Below, piece by piece: positions 32,863 through 41,496 of a stretch of DNA of 43,940 bases. Both the position numbers and the translations under genes were made by a program. Within the stretch, counting starts at the first letter, position 1. The number at the start of each line of letters is the position of its first letter. The notes under the pieces are model-generated. The model did no database searches and was not told the DNA's origin. It saw only the letters and a program-made list of their open reading frames with translations. The stretch comes from an uncultured Prevotellaceae bacterium (GTDB taxonomy: Bacteria > Bacteroidota > Bacteroidia > Bacteroidales > Bacteroidaceae): positions 1-43,940 of the forward strand of contig CAMVAT010000022.1 in NCBI GenBank assembly GCA_947165505.1. Direction: 5' to 3'.

Positions 32863-34308
32863 ATGAAATATTTCGAGCAGCACCTCGCGGTCGTCGAAGT
32901 GGTGCTTCACACCTTTTATCTCTTGATAGTCTTCGTGCCCTTTGCCTGCCACCAGCACCACGTCGCCCTTTTCGGCCAACATGCAAGCCGTCTTGATGGC
33001 TTCGCGACGGTCGGTGATGCTCACCGTCTTCTTCAACTGCTGAGGGGTCAGACCCGCCAGCATGTCGTTGATGATGTCTTGAGGCTCCTCAAAACGGGGG
33101 TTGTCGCTCGTGATAATCACGCGGTCGCTTTGCCGCACGGCCTCTTGTGCCATCAGCGGGCGCTTGCCCTTGTCGCGGTTGCCGCCGGCACCGCATACCG
33201 TGATGACGCGGCCCTTGCCGTTGAGCACTTCATGGATGGCGCTGAGCACGTTGGCCAGCGCGTCGGGGGTATGCGCGTAATCCACGATGGCGGTATAGCC
33301 CTCGGGCGAGTGCACGGGCTGCAACCGTCCGCTCACACTCTTGAGCGTGCTCATCACCACCAGCACGTCTTCCGGTTTCTTGCCCAGCATCAGGGCGGCG
33401 CCATACACGGCCAGCAGGTTGCTCACGTTGAATTTGCCGATAAACTGCACGCCCACTTCACGGCCGTCGATGTCGAGCAGCATACCCTCGAAGTGGCACT
33501 CCAGTATCTTGGCCCTGAAGTCGGCCATCGTGCGCATCGAGTAGGTCTTCACCTTGGCCTTGGTGTTCTGCACCATCACCATGCCGTTCTTGTCGTCGGC
33601 GTTGGTGATGGCGAAGGCGCTCTTGGGCAGCATGTCGAAGAATGCTTTCTTGGCGTTGCGGTAGTTCTCCACGGTCTTGTGGTAGTCCATGTGGTCGCGG
33701 CTCAGGTTGGTGAAGATGCCGCCGGCGAAGGTCAGACCCCAGATGCGCTTCTGGTCGATGGCGTGACTGCTGCACTCCATAAACACATATTCGCAACCGG
33801 CCTCTACCATGCGCGCCAGCAGACTGTTCAACTCGATGGGGTCGGGCGTGGTGTGGCTGGCGGGAATGGCTTCGCCCTCGATGTAGTTGCATACGGTAGA
33901 GAGCAGACCGCAACGGTGGCCGAAAGCGCGAAACATATTATATAATAAGGTGGCGATGGTGGTCTTGCCGTTGGTGCCGGTCACGCCCACCAGCTTCATC
34001 TTCTTCGACGGGTTGCCATAGTAGGTGGTGGCGGCCAGGCCCACACCCTCTTCGGTCGATGGGACCACGATATAGGTCACGCCCTCGGCTGTTGTCTCGG
34101 GCAGCGTCTCGCAGAGGATGGCGGCGGCACCCGCTTCTACGGCCTTGCCGATGTAGTGATGGCCATCTACCTGTGTGCCTTTGATGGCCACAAACAGATG
34201 TCCCGCCTTCACTTGACGTGAGTCGATATCCACACCGGTGATGTCGCGGTCTAAGGTGCCTACCACCTGGAGCGGATGTATGTGGGTGATGATGTCGTTC
34301 AGTTTCAT
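32857..34308 (-). CDS. murE: UDP-MurNAc-tripeptide ligase (meso-diaminopimelate adding)
   Basis: This 483-residue ligase adds the third residue of the peptide stem. GTNGKTT is at 111-117 and the substrate-selecting DNPR is at 402-405 ([10 protein letters not shown]), the signature of enzymes that use meso-diaminopimelate rather than lysine. The carbamylated-lysine region ([25 protein letters not shown]) is intact. It lies 36 bp after ftsI. Confidence 0.97.
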   Translation of the reverse strand: MKLNDIITHIHPLQVVGTLDRDITGVDIDSRQVKAGHLFVAIKGTQVDGHHYIGKAVEAGAAAILCETLPETTAEGVTYIVVPSTEEGVGLAATTYYGNPSKKMKLVGVTGTNGKTTIATLLYNMFRAFGHRCGLLSTVCNYIEGEAIPASHTTPDPIELNSLLARMVEAGCEYVFMECSSHAIDQKRIWGLTFAGGIFTNLSRDHMDYHKTVENYRNAKKAFFDMLPKSAFAITNADDKNGMVMVQNTKAKVKTYSMRTMADFRAKILECHFEGMLLDIDGREVGVQFIGKFNVSNLLAVYGAALMLGKKPEDVLVVMSTLKSVSGRLQPVHSPEGYTAIVDYAHTPDALANVLSAIHEVLNGKGRVITVCGAGGNRDKGKRPLMAQEAVRQSDRVIITSDNPRFEEPQDIINDMLAGLTPQQLKKTVSITDRREAIKTACMLAEKGDVVLVAGKGHEDYQEIKGVKHHFDDREVLLEIFHS

Positions 34309-34344
34309 ATCTTTGTCGTTTGGTTTGTCTTGTCTTGTCGGGGG

Positions 34345-36495
34345 TTATTTGAGCCGGATGACACAGGTGTCGCCCCGTGCGATGCGGTGGCCGGCGGGCA
34401 GACTCTGCCACGTCACCTTGCCTCGGCCCTCTATCCATACCTTGGCGCCGTTGCTCTCAAGCAGATAGACGGCATCACGGGCTCCCATGCCTGTCACGTC
34501 GGGTATCGTGCCGTATGATGACTGCTCTGACTTGTTGAGCCGCACATTCTGTGTCGTGGTGGTGGCCATACCCCATACCATGCCGTTGTTGACATCGGTT
34601 TTCTGCCAGTTCGACCACGAGGCGATGCCGTATTTGTCGAGCACGGAGCGGGCGGCTTTCACGTCGCCGTTCTTCACGTCGGGGATGGCTGCCGAATGAT
34701 TGTCGTGCGCGTCGGCGGCACTCAGACGCAGGTCGCGCGCCATGATGCCTTCGGCTATCTTCTTAAACACCGGACCGGCCATGCCGCCGCCCGAGGCGCT
34801 CGGACCCGGTTTCTGGATACACACGATGCACGAATACTTCGGCTGGTCTGAGGGGAAGTAGCCGGCAAAGCTCACCAGATAGTTCATGGTGCCCGAGTGG
34901 TAGCCTTTCTTGCCTTTGGCTATCTGGGCCGTACCTGTCTTGCCCGATACGGGGAAGGTGCTCGAACCGGCTTTCTTGCCCAGCCCGATGCTCACCACCT
35001 GGCGCAGCATGGTGCGTATCTTCTCCAGCGTGGTGGGCTTGCATATCTGCTCGCGTATCACCACAGGGGGGTATTCCTTGATCACTTGCCCGTTGCGCAT
35101 CACCTGCTTCACCAGCCGCGGGCGCATCATCTTGCCGTTGTTGGCGATGGCATTGTAGAACGTGACCGTCGAGATGGGCGGCACCATCGTCTCGTAGCCG
35201 ATGCTCATCCACGGCAGCGTGGTCTTGTACCAGTTGGTGTATTGTCCGTGCGAGTTCTTCTCCGGATGGCGTATGCTGGGCTTGTGGTAGTTGGGCAGTG
35301 GCACCTTCAGGTCTTCGGCCAGACCGGTGCGGTGGATGCCCTGCACGAAGCGGTCGGGGTCGTCTTTGTAGAAGTGGTCGATGATGTAGCTCACACCGAT
35401 GTTTGAACTCACTTGCAGTATCTTGGGCACCGAGATGGTGCCGTAGCCGCCCTTGCGCCAGTTGTGGTCGCGCATGTCTTGACCGTGCATCTTCATCACG
35501 CCGTTGCCGGTGTTCACCTTATAGGTTGTATCTACCACGCCGTCGTCGAGGGCCACCATGATCGATGCCGTCTTAAACACCGACCCCGGTTCGAGCATGT
35601 CAGACACGGCATGGTTTTGCAGTTCCTGATACTCACCCTTCGAGTTCTTCTCTAGGTTGACCATGGCCTTGATGTCGCCTGTGGCTACTTCCATGACAAT
35701 GGCCACACCCACGTTGGCGTCTATCTCCTTGAGCTTCTCGGCCAGGGCTTTCTCGGCCAGGTCTTGTATCTTGATGTCGAGCGTGGTCACGATGTCATCG
35801 CCATCCACGGGCTCCTCATCTACCACGGGCACCATCTCGTTGAGCACCTTCTCGAAGTGCTGCGTGCCGCTCCGCCCCGCCAGGATCGAGTCGAAGGTCA
35901 GTTCCAGGCCCAGGCGCGGCTCGTCCTTGCCTCTGTACATGTCGCCGATGGTCTTGCTGGCCAACTGCCCGTAGGGGTTGCTGCGGGCGTTGTTGGGCTT
36001 GTCGATGAACCCGCCGAAGTATTTCGAGGTGTTGAACAGCGGCAGTTTCTTCACTTCGGAAAACTGCCGGTAGGTGATGCGCCTCTTGATGATGGGGTAG
36101 TATTTGCTCTTGGCTGCCCTGCCCTTGAGCAAGTGCTGCTCAAACTGCTGTGCGCTGATGTCGGGGAAGATGTCGTGCAGGCCGTTGCAGATGCTGTCCA
36201 TCTTCTCCATGAGCACGCTGTCTTTCTTCTCGCCACCCGTGGTGAAGTCCATATAGATGCCGTATTCGGGCAGCGTGCTGGCCAGCAGCAGTCCGTCTCC
36301 GCTGAGTATGTTGCCACGGCGCTGCGGTATTGTCCTGCCCTTGACGGTCTTGTTGTTGGCCACCTTCTCCCAATAGTCGCGTTTGGCGGTCATGATGTAG
36401 AGCGCCTTGCCCACGATGAGGAGAGCGAAGACGGCAAAGACCACGCTGATAAACACGTATCGGCTGAGGAAATTCTGATGATTTTGCTTGCTCAT
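34345..36495 (-). CDS. ftsI: septal penicillin-binding protein (class B transpeptidase) with PASTA domains
   Basis: This 716-residue protein has one transmembrane helix (12-34), a pedestal region (RRGNILSGDG) and a transpeptidase with Ser305-x-x-Lys308, Ser363-Ser-Asn365 and Lys519-Thr-Gly521. Two PASTA-like repeats (AAIPDVKNGDVKAARSVL and the final 55 residues) end the protein, as in Bacteroidetes and Gram-positive septal PBPs but not E. coli FtsI. It crosslinks septal peptidoglycan made by FtsW. Its ATG overlaps the ftsL stop by 4 bp. Confidence 0.95.
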   Translation of the reverse strand: MSKQNHQNFLSRYVFISVVFAVFALLIVGKALYIMTAKRDYWEKVANNKTVKGRTIPQRRGNILSGDGLLLASTLPEYGIYMDFTTGGEKKDSVLMEKMDSICNGLHDIFPDISAQQFEQHLLKGRAAKSKYYPIIKRRITYRQFSEVKKLPLFNTSKYFGGFIDKPNNARSNPYGQLASKTIGDMYRGKDEPRLGLELTFDSILAGRSGTQHFEKVLNEMVPVVDEEPVDGDDIVTTLDIKIQDLAEKALAEKLKEIDANVGVAIVMEVATGDIKAMVNLEKNSKGEYQELQNHAVSDMLEPGSVFKTASIMVALDDGVVDTTYKVNTGNGVMKMHGQDMRDHNWRKGGYGTISVPKILQVSSNIGVSYIIDHFYKDDPDRFVQGIHRTGLAEDLKVPLPNYHKPSIRHPEKNSHGQYTNWYKTTLPWMSIGYETMVPPISTVTFYNAIANNGKMMRPRLVKQVMRNGQVIKEYPPVVIREQICKPTTLEKIRTMLRQVVSIGLGKKAGSSTFPVSGKTGTAQIAKGKKGYHSGTMNYLVSFAGYFPSDQPKYSCIVCIQKPGPSASGGGMAGPVFKKIAEGIMARDLRLSAADAHDNHSAAIPDVKNGDVKAARSVLDKYGIASWSNWQKTDVNNGMVWGMATTTTQNVRLNKSEQSSYGTIPDVTGMGARDAVYLLESNGAKVWIEGRGKVTWQSLPAGHRIARGDTCVIRLK

Positions 36496-37100
36496 TCTTC
36501 GGGTATTTCTATGACGTAGGGGGGCTGGTCGGATATATGCAGGGTGGTGTCGTTGTTCTCGCGCAGCATTTGCAGCACTTGGGTCTCACGGCATCTCTCG
36601 GTGAGTTCGCTCGAGGCCGACAGCATCTTGTAGCGTTGCACCACCAACTCCTTGTTCAGATGGTTGATGGTGAGCATCTTCTTCTGGCAACTGTAGCGGT
36701 TGCCCACGTAGATGATGACGAAGATGGTGACGAGCAGGATGGTCCATATCTGCTGCCGCAGGAAACGGGTGCTCAGAATGTCGCCGCCGAGTATCTCGCG
36801 CAGGGTGTAGCTCGACGAGGATGGCTTCTCGTCTTCGCGTGCCGCCTCTTCGATGGCTTCCTTGATTGAGGCCTTGGCTTTTTTCCGGGGCCGGTCCGGG
36901 TCGTCTGGGTCGTCTGGGCTTTCGGGGTCATCTGGGTTTTCCGGATTCTCCGGATTTTCCGGATTTTTCGGATTCTCCGGATTCTCCGAGTTTTCCGGGT
37001 CATCCGGCGCTCCCGGCTCCGCCACAAGGTCTTCGGCCAGCAGTTCGTTGGTCTGCTGGTCGATGTCGGGGTCGTCTATGTAGTCTTTTCTCTTTTTCAT
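36492..37100 (-). CDS. ftsL: FtsL-like divisome protein with long acidic N-terminal tail
   Basis: This 202-residue bitopic protein has a cytoplasmic tail, a transmembrane helix (about 117-133) and a short extracytoplasmic coiled coil (LNKELVVQRYKMLSASSELTER), the FtsL layout. It lies in the ftsL position, overlapping rsmH and ftsI by 4 bp each. The tail is unusual: residues about 33-70 are a run of NPE and DDP triplets encoded by 9-bp tandem repeats. The FtsL call is by position and architecture, since the family is too divergent for motifs. Confidence 0.8.
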   Translation of the reverse strand: MKKRKDYIDDPDIDQQTNELLAEDLVAEPGAPDDPENSENPENPKNPENPENPENPDDPESPDDPDDPDRPRKKAKASIKEAIEEAAREDEKPSSSSYTLREILGGDILSTRFLRQQIWTILLVTIFVIIYVGNRYSCQKKMLTINHLNKELVVQRYKMLSASSELTERCRETQVLQMLRENNDTTLHISDQPPYVIEIPEE

Positions 37101-38050
37101 CTGTTGTCGTCTGATGTTTCGCCTTGATCACATTTCTCGGCTATTCTCAGTTTGGCGCTTCTGCTCCTCGGGTTGGCGGCCTGCTCTTCGGCGGTGGGGG
37201 TGATGACCTTGCCCGTAGGGGCGAATGGCGACAGGGCGCGCCCGAAGAAGTCTTGCTCTCGGTTGCCTTCCACATTGCCTGCCTTGATCATATTCTTCAC
37301 AATCCGGTCTTCCAGACTGTGATAGGTGATGACGACCAACCGTCCGCCGGGCCGCAGCAGGGCCGTGGCCGAGGCAAGCATCTCTTTCAGCGACGCCATC
37401 TCTTGGTTCACCTCTATGCGGAGGGCCTGAAACAGCTTGGCGGCCTCTTTCTTCTCTCGCTCGCGCGGGATGAGGCGCTGCACGCTGTTCATCAGGTGGC
37501 GGGTGGTGAGCAGGGGCTCGGATGCCCGGCTCTTGACGATGGCAGCCGCCAGCCGGCGCGCGTTCTTCAACTCACCGTAGAGATAGAAGATGTCGGCCAA
37601 CTGCTCTTCGCTGTACTCGTTGAGGATGTCGGCGGCGGTCTTTCCCGCCCGTTTGTTCATCCGCATGTCGAGCGGCGAGTCGTCGAAACGGAAGGAGAAC
37701 CCGCGCGTCTCGTCGTCGAAGTGGTGGCTCGACACCCCCAGGTCGGCCAGCAGACCGTCTATGTGCTCCACGCCGTAGTAGCGCATCCAGTTCTTCAGGT
37801 AGCGGAAGTTGCTGCGCACGAAGGTCCAGCGACCGTCGGCGCTCAGCGCTCCCATATTGGCTTCAGCATCGGCATCCTGGTCGAAGCTGAACAGCCGTCC
37901 GCCGCTCCCTAACCTGCCCAATATCTCTTTGGAATGACCACCGCCGCCGAAGGTGACATCGACGTATGTGCCTTCGGGCTGGATGTTCAAGCCGTTGACA
38001 CTCTCTTGCAGGAGTACGGGGATATGATATACGGGGGCTGTCGTTACCAT
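37097..38050 (-). CDS. rsmH: 16S rRNA m4C1402 methyltransferase RsmH
   Basis: This 317-residue SAM-dependent methyltransferase (also called MraW) modifies C1402 of 16S rRNA near the P site. The SAM motif is YVDVTFGGGGHS, and GLLADLGVSSHHFDD, GFSFRFDDSPLDMRMN and VITYHSLEDRIVK are diagnostic. It overlaps mraZ by 7 bp and ftsL by 4 bp. Confidence 0.97.
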   Translation of the reverse strand: MVTTAPVYHIPVLLQESVNGLNIQPEGTYVDVTFGGGGHSKEILGRLGSGGRLFSFDQDADAEANMGALSADGRWTFVRSNFRYLKNWMRYYGVEHIDGLLADLGVSSHHFDDETRGFSFRFDDSPLDMRMNKRAGKTAADILNEYSEEQLADIFYLYGELKNARRLAAAIVKSRASEPLLTTRHLMNSVQRLIPREREKKEAAKLFQALRIEVNQEMASLKEMLASATALLRPGGRLVVITYHSLEDRIVKNMIKAGNVEGNREQDFFGRALSPFAPTGKVITPTAEEQAANPRSRSAKLRIAEKCDQGETSDDNR

Positions 38051-38526
38051 GGCGTGTCAGAGTTTGATAGGTTCGTATTTGCCGGTGCGCTCATGCGTTC
38101 GCCGAACAACCTGCCAAACTCCTCGGCCTCGATAAACGGTGCTTCGAGATGCTGGCTGGCCCAGATCTCGATGCAGTCGCCCATGCCAATGAAATGTACC
38201 GACTGTTCGATGCCGGCCATCTGTAGGTAACGCTTGGGTATCAGAAAACGGCCATTGCCATCCAAACTGATAAATTCCACATTCATGACAAACTGACGGA
38301 AGAGCAGCTGCTCACGGGCGTCCCAGCGGTTCAGACGCTGGCGGGCCTCGTCCATCTGCTCGTTCCACACCGATTCGGGGTAGAGCACCAAGCAGGGCTG
38401 ATGCACATCTTTACGCATCACAAGAAGCTCTTCGCCGGCACTCTGCAGTACCTTGCGCATGGCCGAAGGAAAGAATACCCTCCCTTTCGCGTCTGTTTTT
38501 GCTTCTATGTTGCCTAAAAATCTCAC
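38044..38526 (-). CDS. mraZ: MraZ, DNA-binding regulator of the dcw cluster
   Basis: This 160-residue protein contains two AbrB-like MraZ half-domains (DAKGRVFFPSAMR near the start, DGNGRFLIPKRYL in the second half). MraZ forms rings and binds direct repeats before the dcw operon in other bacteria. It starts with GTG (38524-38526); the next sequence MRFLGNIEAKTD is the family start, so GTG is right. A TACCTTTG box lies 41 bp upstream. Confidence 0.95.
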   Translation of the reverse strand: MRFLGNIEAKTDAKGRVFFPSAMRKVLQSAGEELLVMRKDVHQPCLVLYPESVWNEQMDEARQRLNRWDAREQLLFRQFVMNVEFISLDGNGRFLIPKRYLQMAGIEQSVHFIGMGDCIEIWASQHLEAPFIEAEEFGRLFGERMSAPANTNLSNSDTPW

Positions 38527-38567
38527 GGTCGCTTGCTCTTCTTATTAGTTCGTCTCGTTTGAGGGTA

Positions 38568-38575
38568 CAAAGGTA
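38568..38575 (-). promoter_or_regulatory. -7 promoter box of the dcw operon
   Basis: The minus strand reads TACCTTTG upstream of mraZ. No good TTTG partner is visible. 38527-38865 holds no gene, only divergent promoters, one at each end. Confidence 0.55.
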
Positions 38576-38828
38576 GTAATTTTTCCCCATTTTCCCCCAC
38601 CTTGCTCCACTTTTTTTCAAAAATATATTTTCTTTACGTTTGTTAACGGATTTTTAACTTTCGGCGCGTCCCTCATTTCTCTTTTCCGTGGGGCTCTTTT
38701 GCCGTTGAGCGAAGCGCTGCACCTCTTGTTTATCGTTTTGCGAAACGAAAAAAAGTAGCAAAATGCTGAAAAAATCAGAAAAAACACACATTTTTCGCAT
38801 AAAATGCTCTAAAAATTGAAAAAATGAG

Positions 38829-38836
38829 TACTTTTG
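38829..38836 (+). promoter_or_regulatory. -7 promoter box of the acyltransferase operon
   Basis: TACTTTTG on the plus strand ends 29 bp before the ATG at 38866, in an A/T-rich region. Confidence 0.55.
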
Positions 38837-38865
38837 CAACTTCAATGATAGTCTGACAATGCACA

Positions 38866-39708
38866 ATGGCAGAAATTAGCGAGAAAACGATAGACATCGA
38901 CCAGATACTCAAAAGCAAAATGGGGGCGAAAGCGAAATTCGTCCCCGGGTTCTTGCGGCGGTGGCTCAAACGTATCATTCACCAAGACCAAGTGAATGCT
39001 TTCCTCTGGGAAAGCCGCGACAAGACGGGCGTGGAATGGCTCGAAGAGTGCGTGAAATATCTGGATGCGCACCTTGAGATACACGGAATGGAGAACCTGC
39101 CCGACAAAGACGACGGAAGACTCTATACCTTCGTGAGCAACCACCCGCTGGGCGGGGCCGACGGAGTGGCACTCGGTGCTATCATCGGACGGCACTACGA
39201 CGGACGGTTCCGGTATCTGGTCAACGACCTGCTGATGAACCTGCCCGGACTGGCGCCACTTTGCATCCCCATCAACAAGACAGGCAACCAAAGCCGCAAC
39301 TTCCCGGCGATGGTCGAGGCGGGATTTAAAAGCGACCACCACATGCTCATGTTCCCGGCAGGCCTCTGCTCACGCAAAATCAAAGGCGAGATACACGACC
39401 TGCCATGGAAAAAAACCTTCGTGGCCAAAAGCGTGGAGACACAACGCGATGTGGTGCCGATACACTTCAGCGGGCAAAACTCCAATTTCTTCTACCGGCT
39501 GGCTAATATCTGCAAAAAACTCGGCATCAAATTCAATATCGCGATGCTCTTCTTGGTCGATGAGATGTATAAAAACGTACACAAGACGTTTACCGTCACC
39601 ATCGGCAAACCCATTCCCTGGCAGACGTTCGACAAGTCGAAGACACCAGCACAGTGGGCACAGTATGTGCAAGAGCGCGTGTATCAACTACCTAAAGAAC
39701 AATCATAA
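38866..39708 (+). CDS. glsA: lysophospholipid-type O-acyltransferase, probable GlsA of glycine-lipid synthesis
   Basis: This 280-residue protein has the acyltransferase active-site motif FVSNHPLGGADG (His and Asp of the NHxxxxD class), then a long hydrophobic and basic C-terminal part. No clear transmembrane helix is seen, so it is probably peripheral. It is followed 25 bp later by an OlsB-like N-acyltransferase gene; this pair matches the arrangement described for glycine lipids in Bacteroides thetaiotaomicron, where the N-acyltransferase makes acyl-glycine and this enzyme adds the second, ester-linked acyl chain. Function is inferred from the family and pairing. Confidence 0.75.
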   Translation: MAEISEKTIDIDQILKSKMGAKAKFVPGFLRRWLKRIIHQDQVNAFLWESRDKTGVEWLEECVKYLDAHLEIHGMENLPDKDDGRLYTFVSNHPLGGADGVALGAIIGRHYDGRFRYLVNDLLMNLPGLAPLCIPINKTGNQSRNFPAMVEAGFKSDHHMLMFPAGLCSRKIKGEIHDLPWKKTFVAKSVETQRDVVPIHFSGQNSNFFYRLANICKKLGIKFNIAMLFLVDEMYKNVHKTFTVTIGKPIPWQTFDKSKTPAQWAQYVQERVYQLPKEQS

Positions 39709-39733
39709 AGAGGCATCTATCCAATATACCGAC

Positions 39734-40732
39734 ATGGCAGTACCCATCATCCCTCCCGTCAGCAAAGAACTGTTGAAAAGTGAGCTGACACCCGACAAGC
39801 AACTCCGTATGACCAACAAAAGTCATAATGAGATCTATATCGTTGACATCCACAATGCTCCCAATGTGCTCCGCGAAATAGGACGGCAGCGCGAAGAGGC
39901 GTTCCGTGAGGCCGGAGGCGGCACGGGCAAGGAGCTGGATCTCGACGAGTTTGACCTGATGGACAACTGCTACAAGCAGCTCATCGTGTGGAACCCCGAA
40001 GAGGAAGAGATCATCGGCGGCTATCGCTATAAGCTGGGCACGGAGGTGGATTTCGACAGCGAGGGACAGCCCATCCTGGCCACCGGACACATGTTCCGCT
40101 TCTCTGAGAAGTTTATCAAGGAGTATCTGCCATATACCATCGAACTGGCGCGCTCTTACGTCACACTGCCCTACCAGAGTTCGAAGATGGGGGCGAAAAG
40201 CCTGTTCGCTCTCGACAACCTGTGGGACGGACTCGGAGCGCTGACCGTGATCATGCCCAACGTGAAATATTTCTTCGGCAAGATGACGATGTATCCCTCG
40301 TATGTGCGCAAAGGGCGCGACATGATTCTCTATTTCCTGAAAAAACATTTCGACGACAAGGAGAACCTCATCATACCGATGAATCCGCTCAAAATCGAGT
40401 CTGACCCCATGGAACTGGCGCGGTTGTTCAACAAACCGACCTTTAAGGAAGACTACCGCATCCTCAACCAGGAGATACGCAAACTGGGATTCAACATCCC
40501 GCCCCTGGTCAATGCCTACATGAGCCTGAGCCCCACCATGAAGATGTTCGGAACGGCCATCAACGACGGTTTCGGCGACGTGGAGGAGACGGGCATCCTC
40601 ATTGCCGTGGATGAGATACTCGAAGAGAAACGCGTGCGGCACATCGACACGTATATCGCAGAGCATCCCGAGGCTTTCAAACTCACCTCGGGCGCCAACA
40701 AGGTCATTTACAGAGAGAAAGGTAACGGATAG
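39734..40732 (+). CDS. glsB: OlsB-like N-acyltransferase, probable GlsB of glycine-lipid synthesis
   Basis: From the ATG at 39734 this is 332 residues (MAVPIIPPVSKELLK). It is a GNAT-fold acyltransferase of the hemolysin/OlsB type: REIGRQREEAFREAGGGTG, then ELDLDEFDLMDNCYKQLIVW, then IIGGYRYKLG and ELARSYVTLPYQ. OlsB relatives transfer 3-hydroxyacyl chains from acyl carrier protein to the amino group of an amino acid; in Bacteroides the acceptor is glycine. It follows the probable glsA by 25 bp and precedes a small lipoprotein gene by 7 bp, so all three form one operon. Confidence 0.78.
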   Translation: MAVPIIPPVSKELLKSELTPDKQLRMTNKSHNEIYIVDIHNAPNVLREIGRQREEAFREAGGGTGKELDLDEFDLMDNCYKQLIVWNPEEEEIIGGYRYKLGTEVDFDSEGQPILATGHMFRFSEKFIKEYLPYTIELARSYVTLPYQSSKMGAKSLFALDNLWDGLGALTVIMPNVKYFFGKMTMYPSYVRKGRDMILYFLKKHFDDKENLIIPMNPLKIESDPMELARLFNKPTFKEDYRILNQEIRKLGFNIPPLVNAYMSLSPTMKMFGTAINDGFGDVEETGILIAVDEILEEKRVRHIDTYIAEHPEAFKLTSGANKVIYREKGNG

Positions 40733-40739
40733 AGGGCTG

Positions 40740-41027
40740 GTGAGACGTTTCAAGAACTTATTCTTTGCCATCCTCCTTTTTTGTGGCGTGGCAGGACTTT
40801 CCTCGTGCTGGTCGCTGGTCAACGACCTGTTAGAGTACGATGCCAGCACCGATTTGCAGCACGCGCAAAAGAGAAACGGCGCACACATGTCGGCCAAGGC
40901 CGAGGCCAAAGAGGCCGAGAAGTGGAAACAGCAAGGCAAATGCCCCACATGCCGCGGCGTCGGCAAGACACCCGACGGCCGCTACGCCTGCACCGTCTGT
41001 AAGGGTACCGGCAAATACACCAACTAA
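40740..41027 (+). CDS. small lipoprotein with a DnaJ-type CxxCxGxG zinc finger
   Basis: From a GTG at 40740, 7 bp after the previous stop, this is 95 residues. The start RRFKNLFFAILLFCGVAG and LSSC (lipobox) make it a lipoprotein. A helical, charged middle (AKAEAKEAEKWKQQGK) is followed by CPTCRGVGKT and CTVCKGTGKY, two CxxCxGxG units as in the DnaJ zinc-binding domain, enough for one zinc. An exported, lipid-anchored protein with such a finger is unusual, and its position after the lipid genes suggests, but does not prove, a link to them. Confidence 0.7.
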   Translation: MRRFKNLFFAILLFCGVAGLSSCWSLVNDLLEYDASTDLQHAQKRNGAHMSAKAEAKEAEKWKQQGKCPTCRGVGKTPDGRYACTVCKGTGKYTN

Positions 41028-41085
41028 TCAAAGATCCTGCTACAAGCAGCTGGTGCTACATTCTTTTGTGTGGGTAGCTACCACT

Positions 41086-41112
41086 AAGTAGGGACAGGGC
41101 GTGCCCTGTCCG
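41086..41112. repeat. third copy of the 27-bp dyad repeat
   Basis: This is identical to 8267-8293 and, by inversion, to 8321-8347. It lies 58 bp after the lipoprotein gene stop and could act as its terminator. Confidence 0.85.
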
Positions 41113-41166
41113 TAAGCGCAAACATTCTCGTTTACTCGATGGCCACTTGTTCCCGCCTGCCCGCCC

Positions 41167-41296
41167 GTTGTACCATGCTGTAGGGGCGGGTCACCGTGCC
41201 CGCCCGCCCGTTGTGCCATGCTGTAGGGGCGGGCCACCGTGCCCGCCCGCACGTTGTACCATGCTGTAGGGGCGGGTCACCGTGCCCGCCCGCACG
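41167..41296. repeat. 43-bp tandem repeat with internal hairpin, three copies
   Basis: Three copies, starting at 41167, 41210 and 41253, differ at a few positions. Each has GGGCGGG and CCCGCCC arms around a TCACCGTG-type loop. 41297-41438 shows no gene, only two ACGCGAAGCGT copies. Confidence 0.85.
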
Positions 41297-41438
41297 AGCG
41301 ACAGCGAGTTAAACCATTACGCGAAGCGTTCTGAATCATTTGAATCGCATTTGAAAAATTTCCACGCGAAGCGTGCCAACGACATCGCCGCCAACGGCGG
41401 GAAATCTTACCGATTGTTTTCAATTCCGGCAAAAATAT

Positions 41439-41469
41439 TTTGCCGTTATCAAAATATTACCTATCTTTG
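41439..41469 (+). promoter_or_regulatory. promoter of the BspA-like gene
   Basis: TTTG, 19 bp, TATCTTTG, an exact Bacteroidetes promoter, 27 bp before the ATG at 41497. Confidence 0.75.
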
Positions 41470-41496
41470 CAACAACAATCAAAAACACAAAACAAC

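Noticed and set aside
38654..38866. 70-codon minus-strand frame upstream of glsA
   Set aside because: It overlaps the acyltransferase promoter, is A/T-rich with a Phe-rich random-looking translation, and has no promoter of its own.
41167..41296. Possible CRISPR array
   Set aside because: The 43-bp units are head-to-tail with no unique spacers, only three copies, and no cas genes are present.
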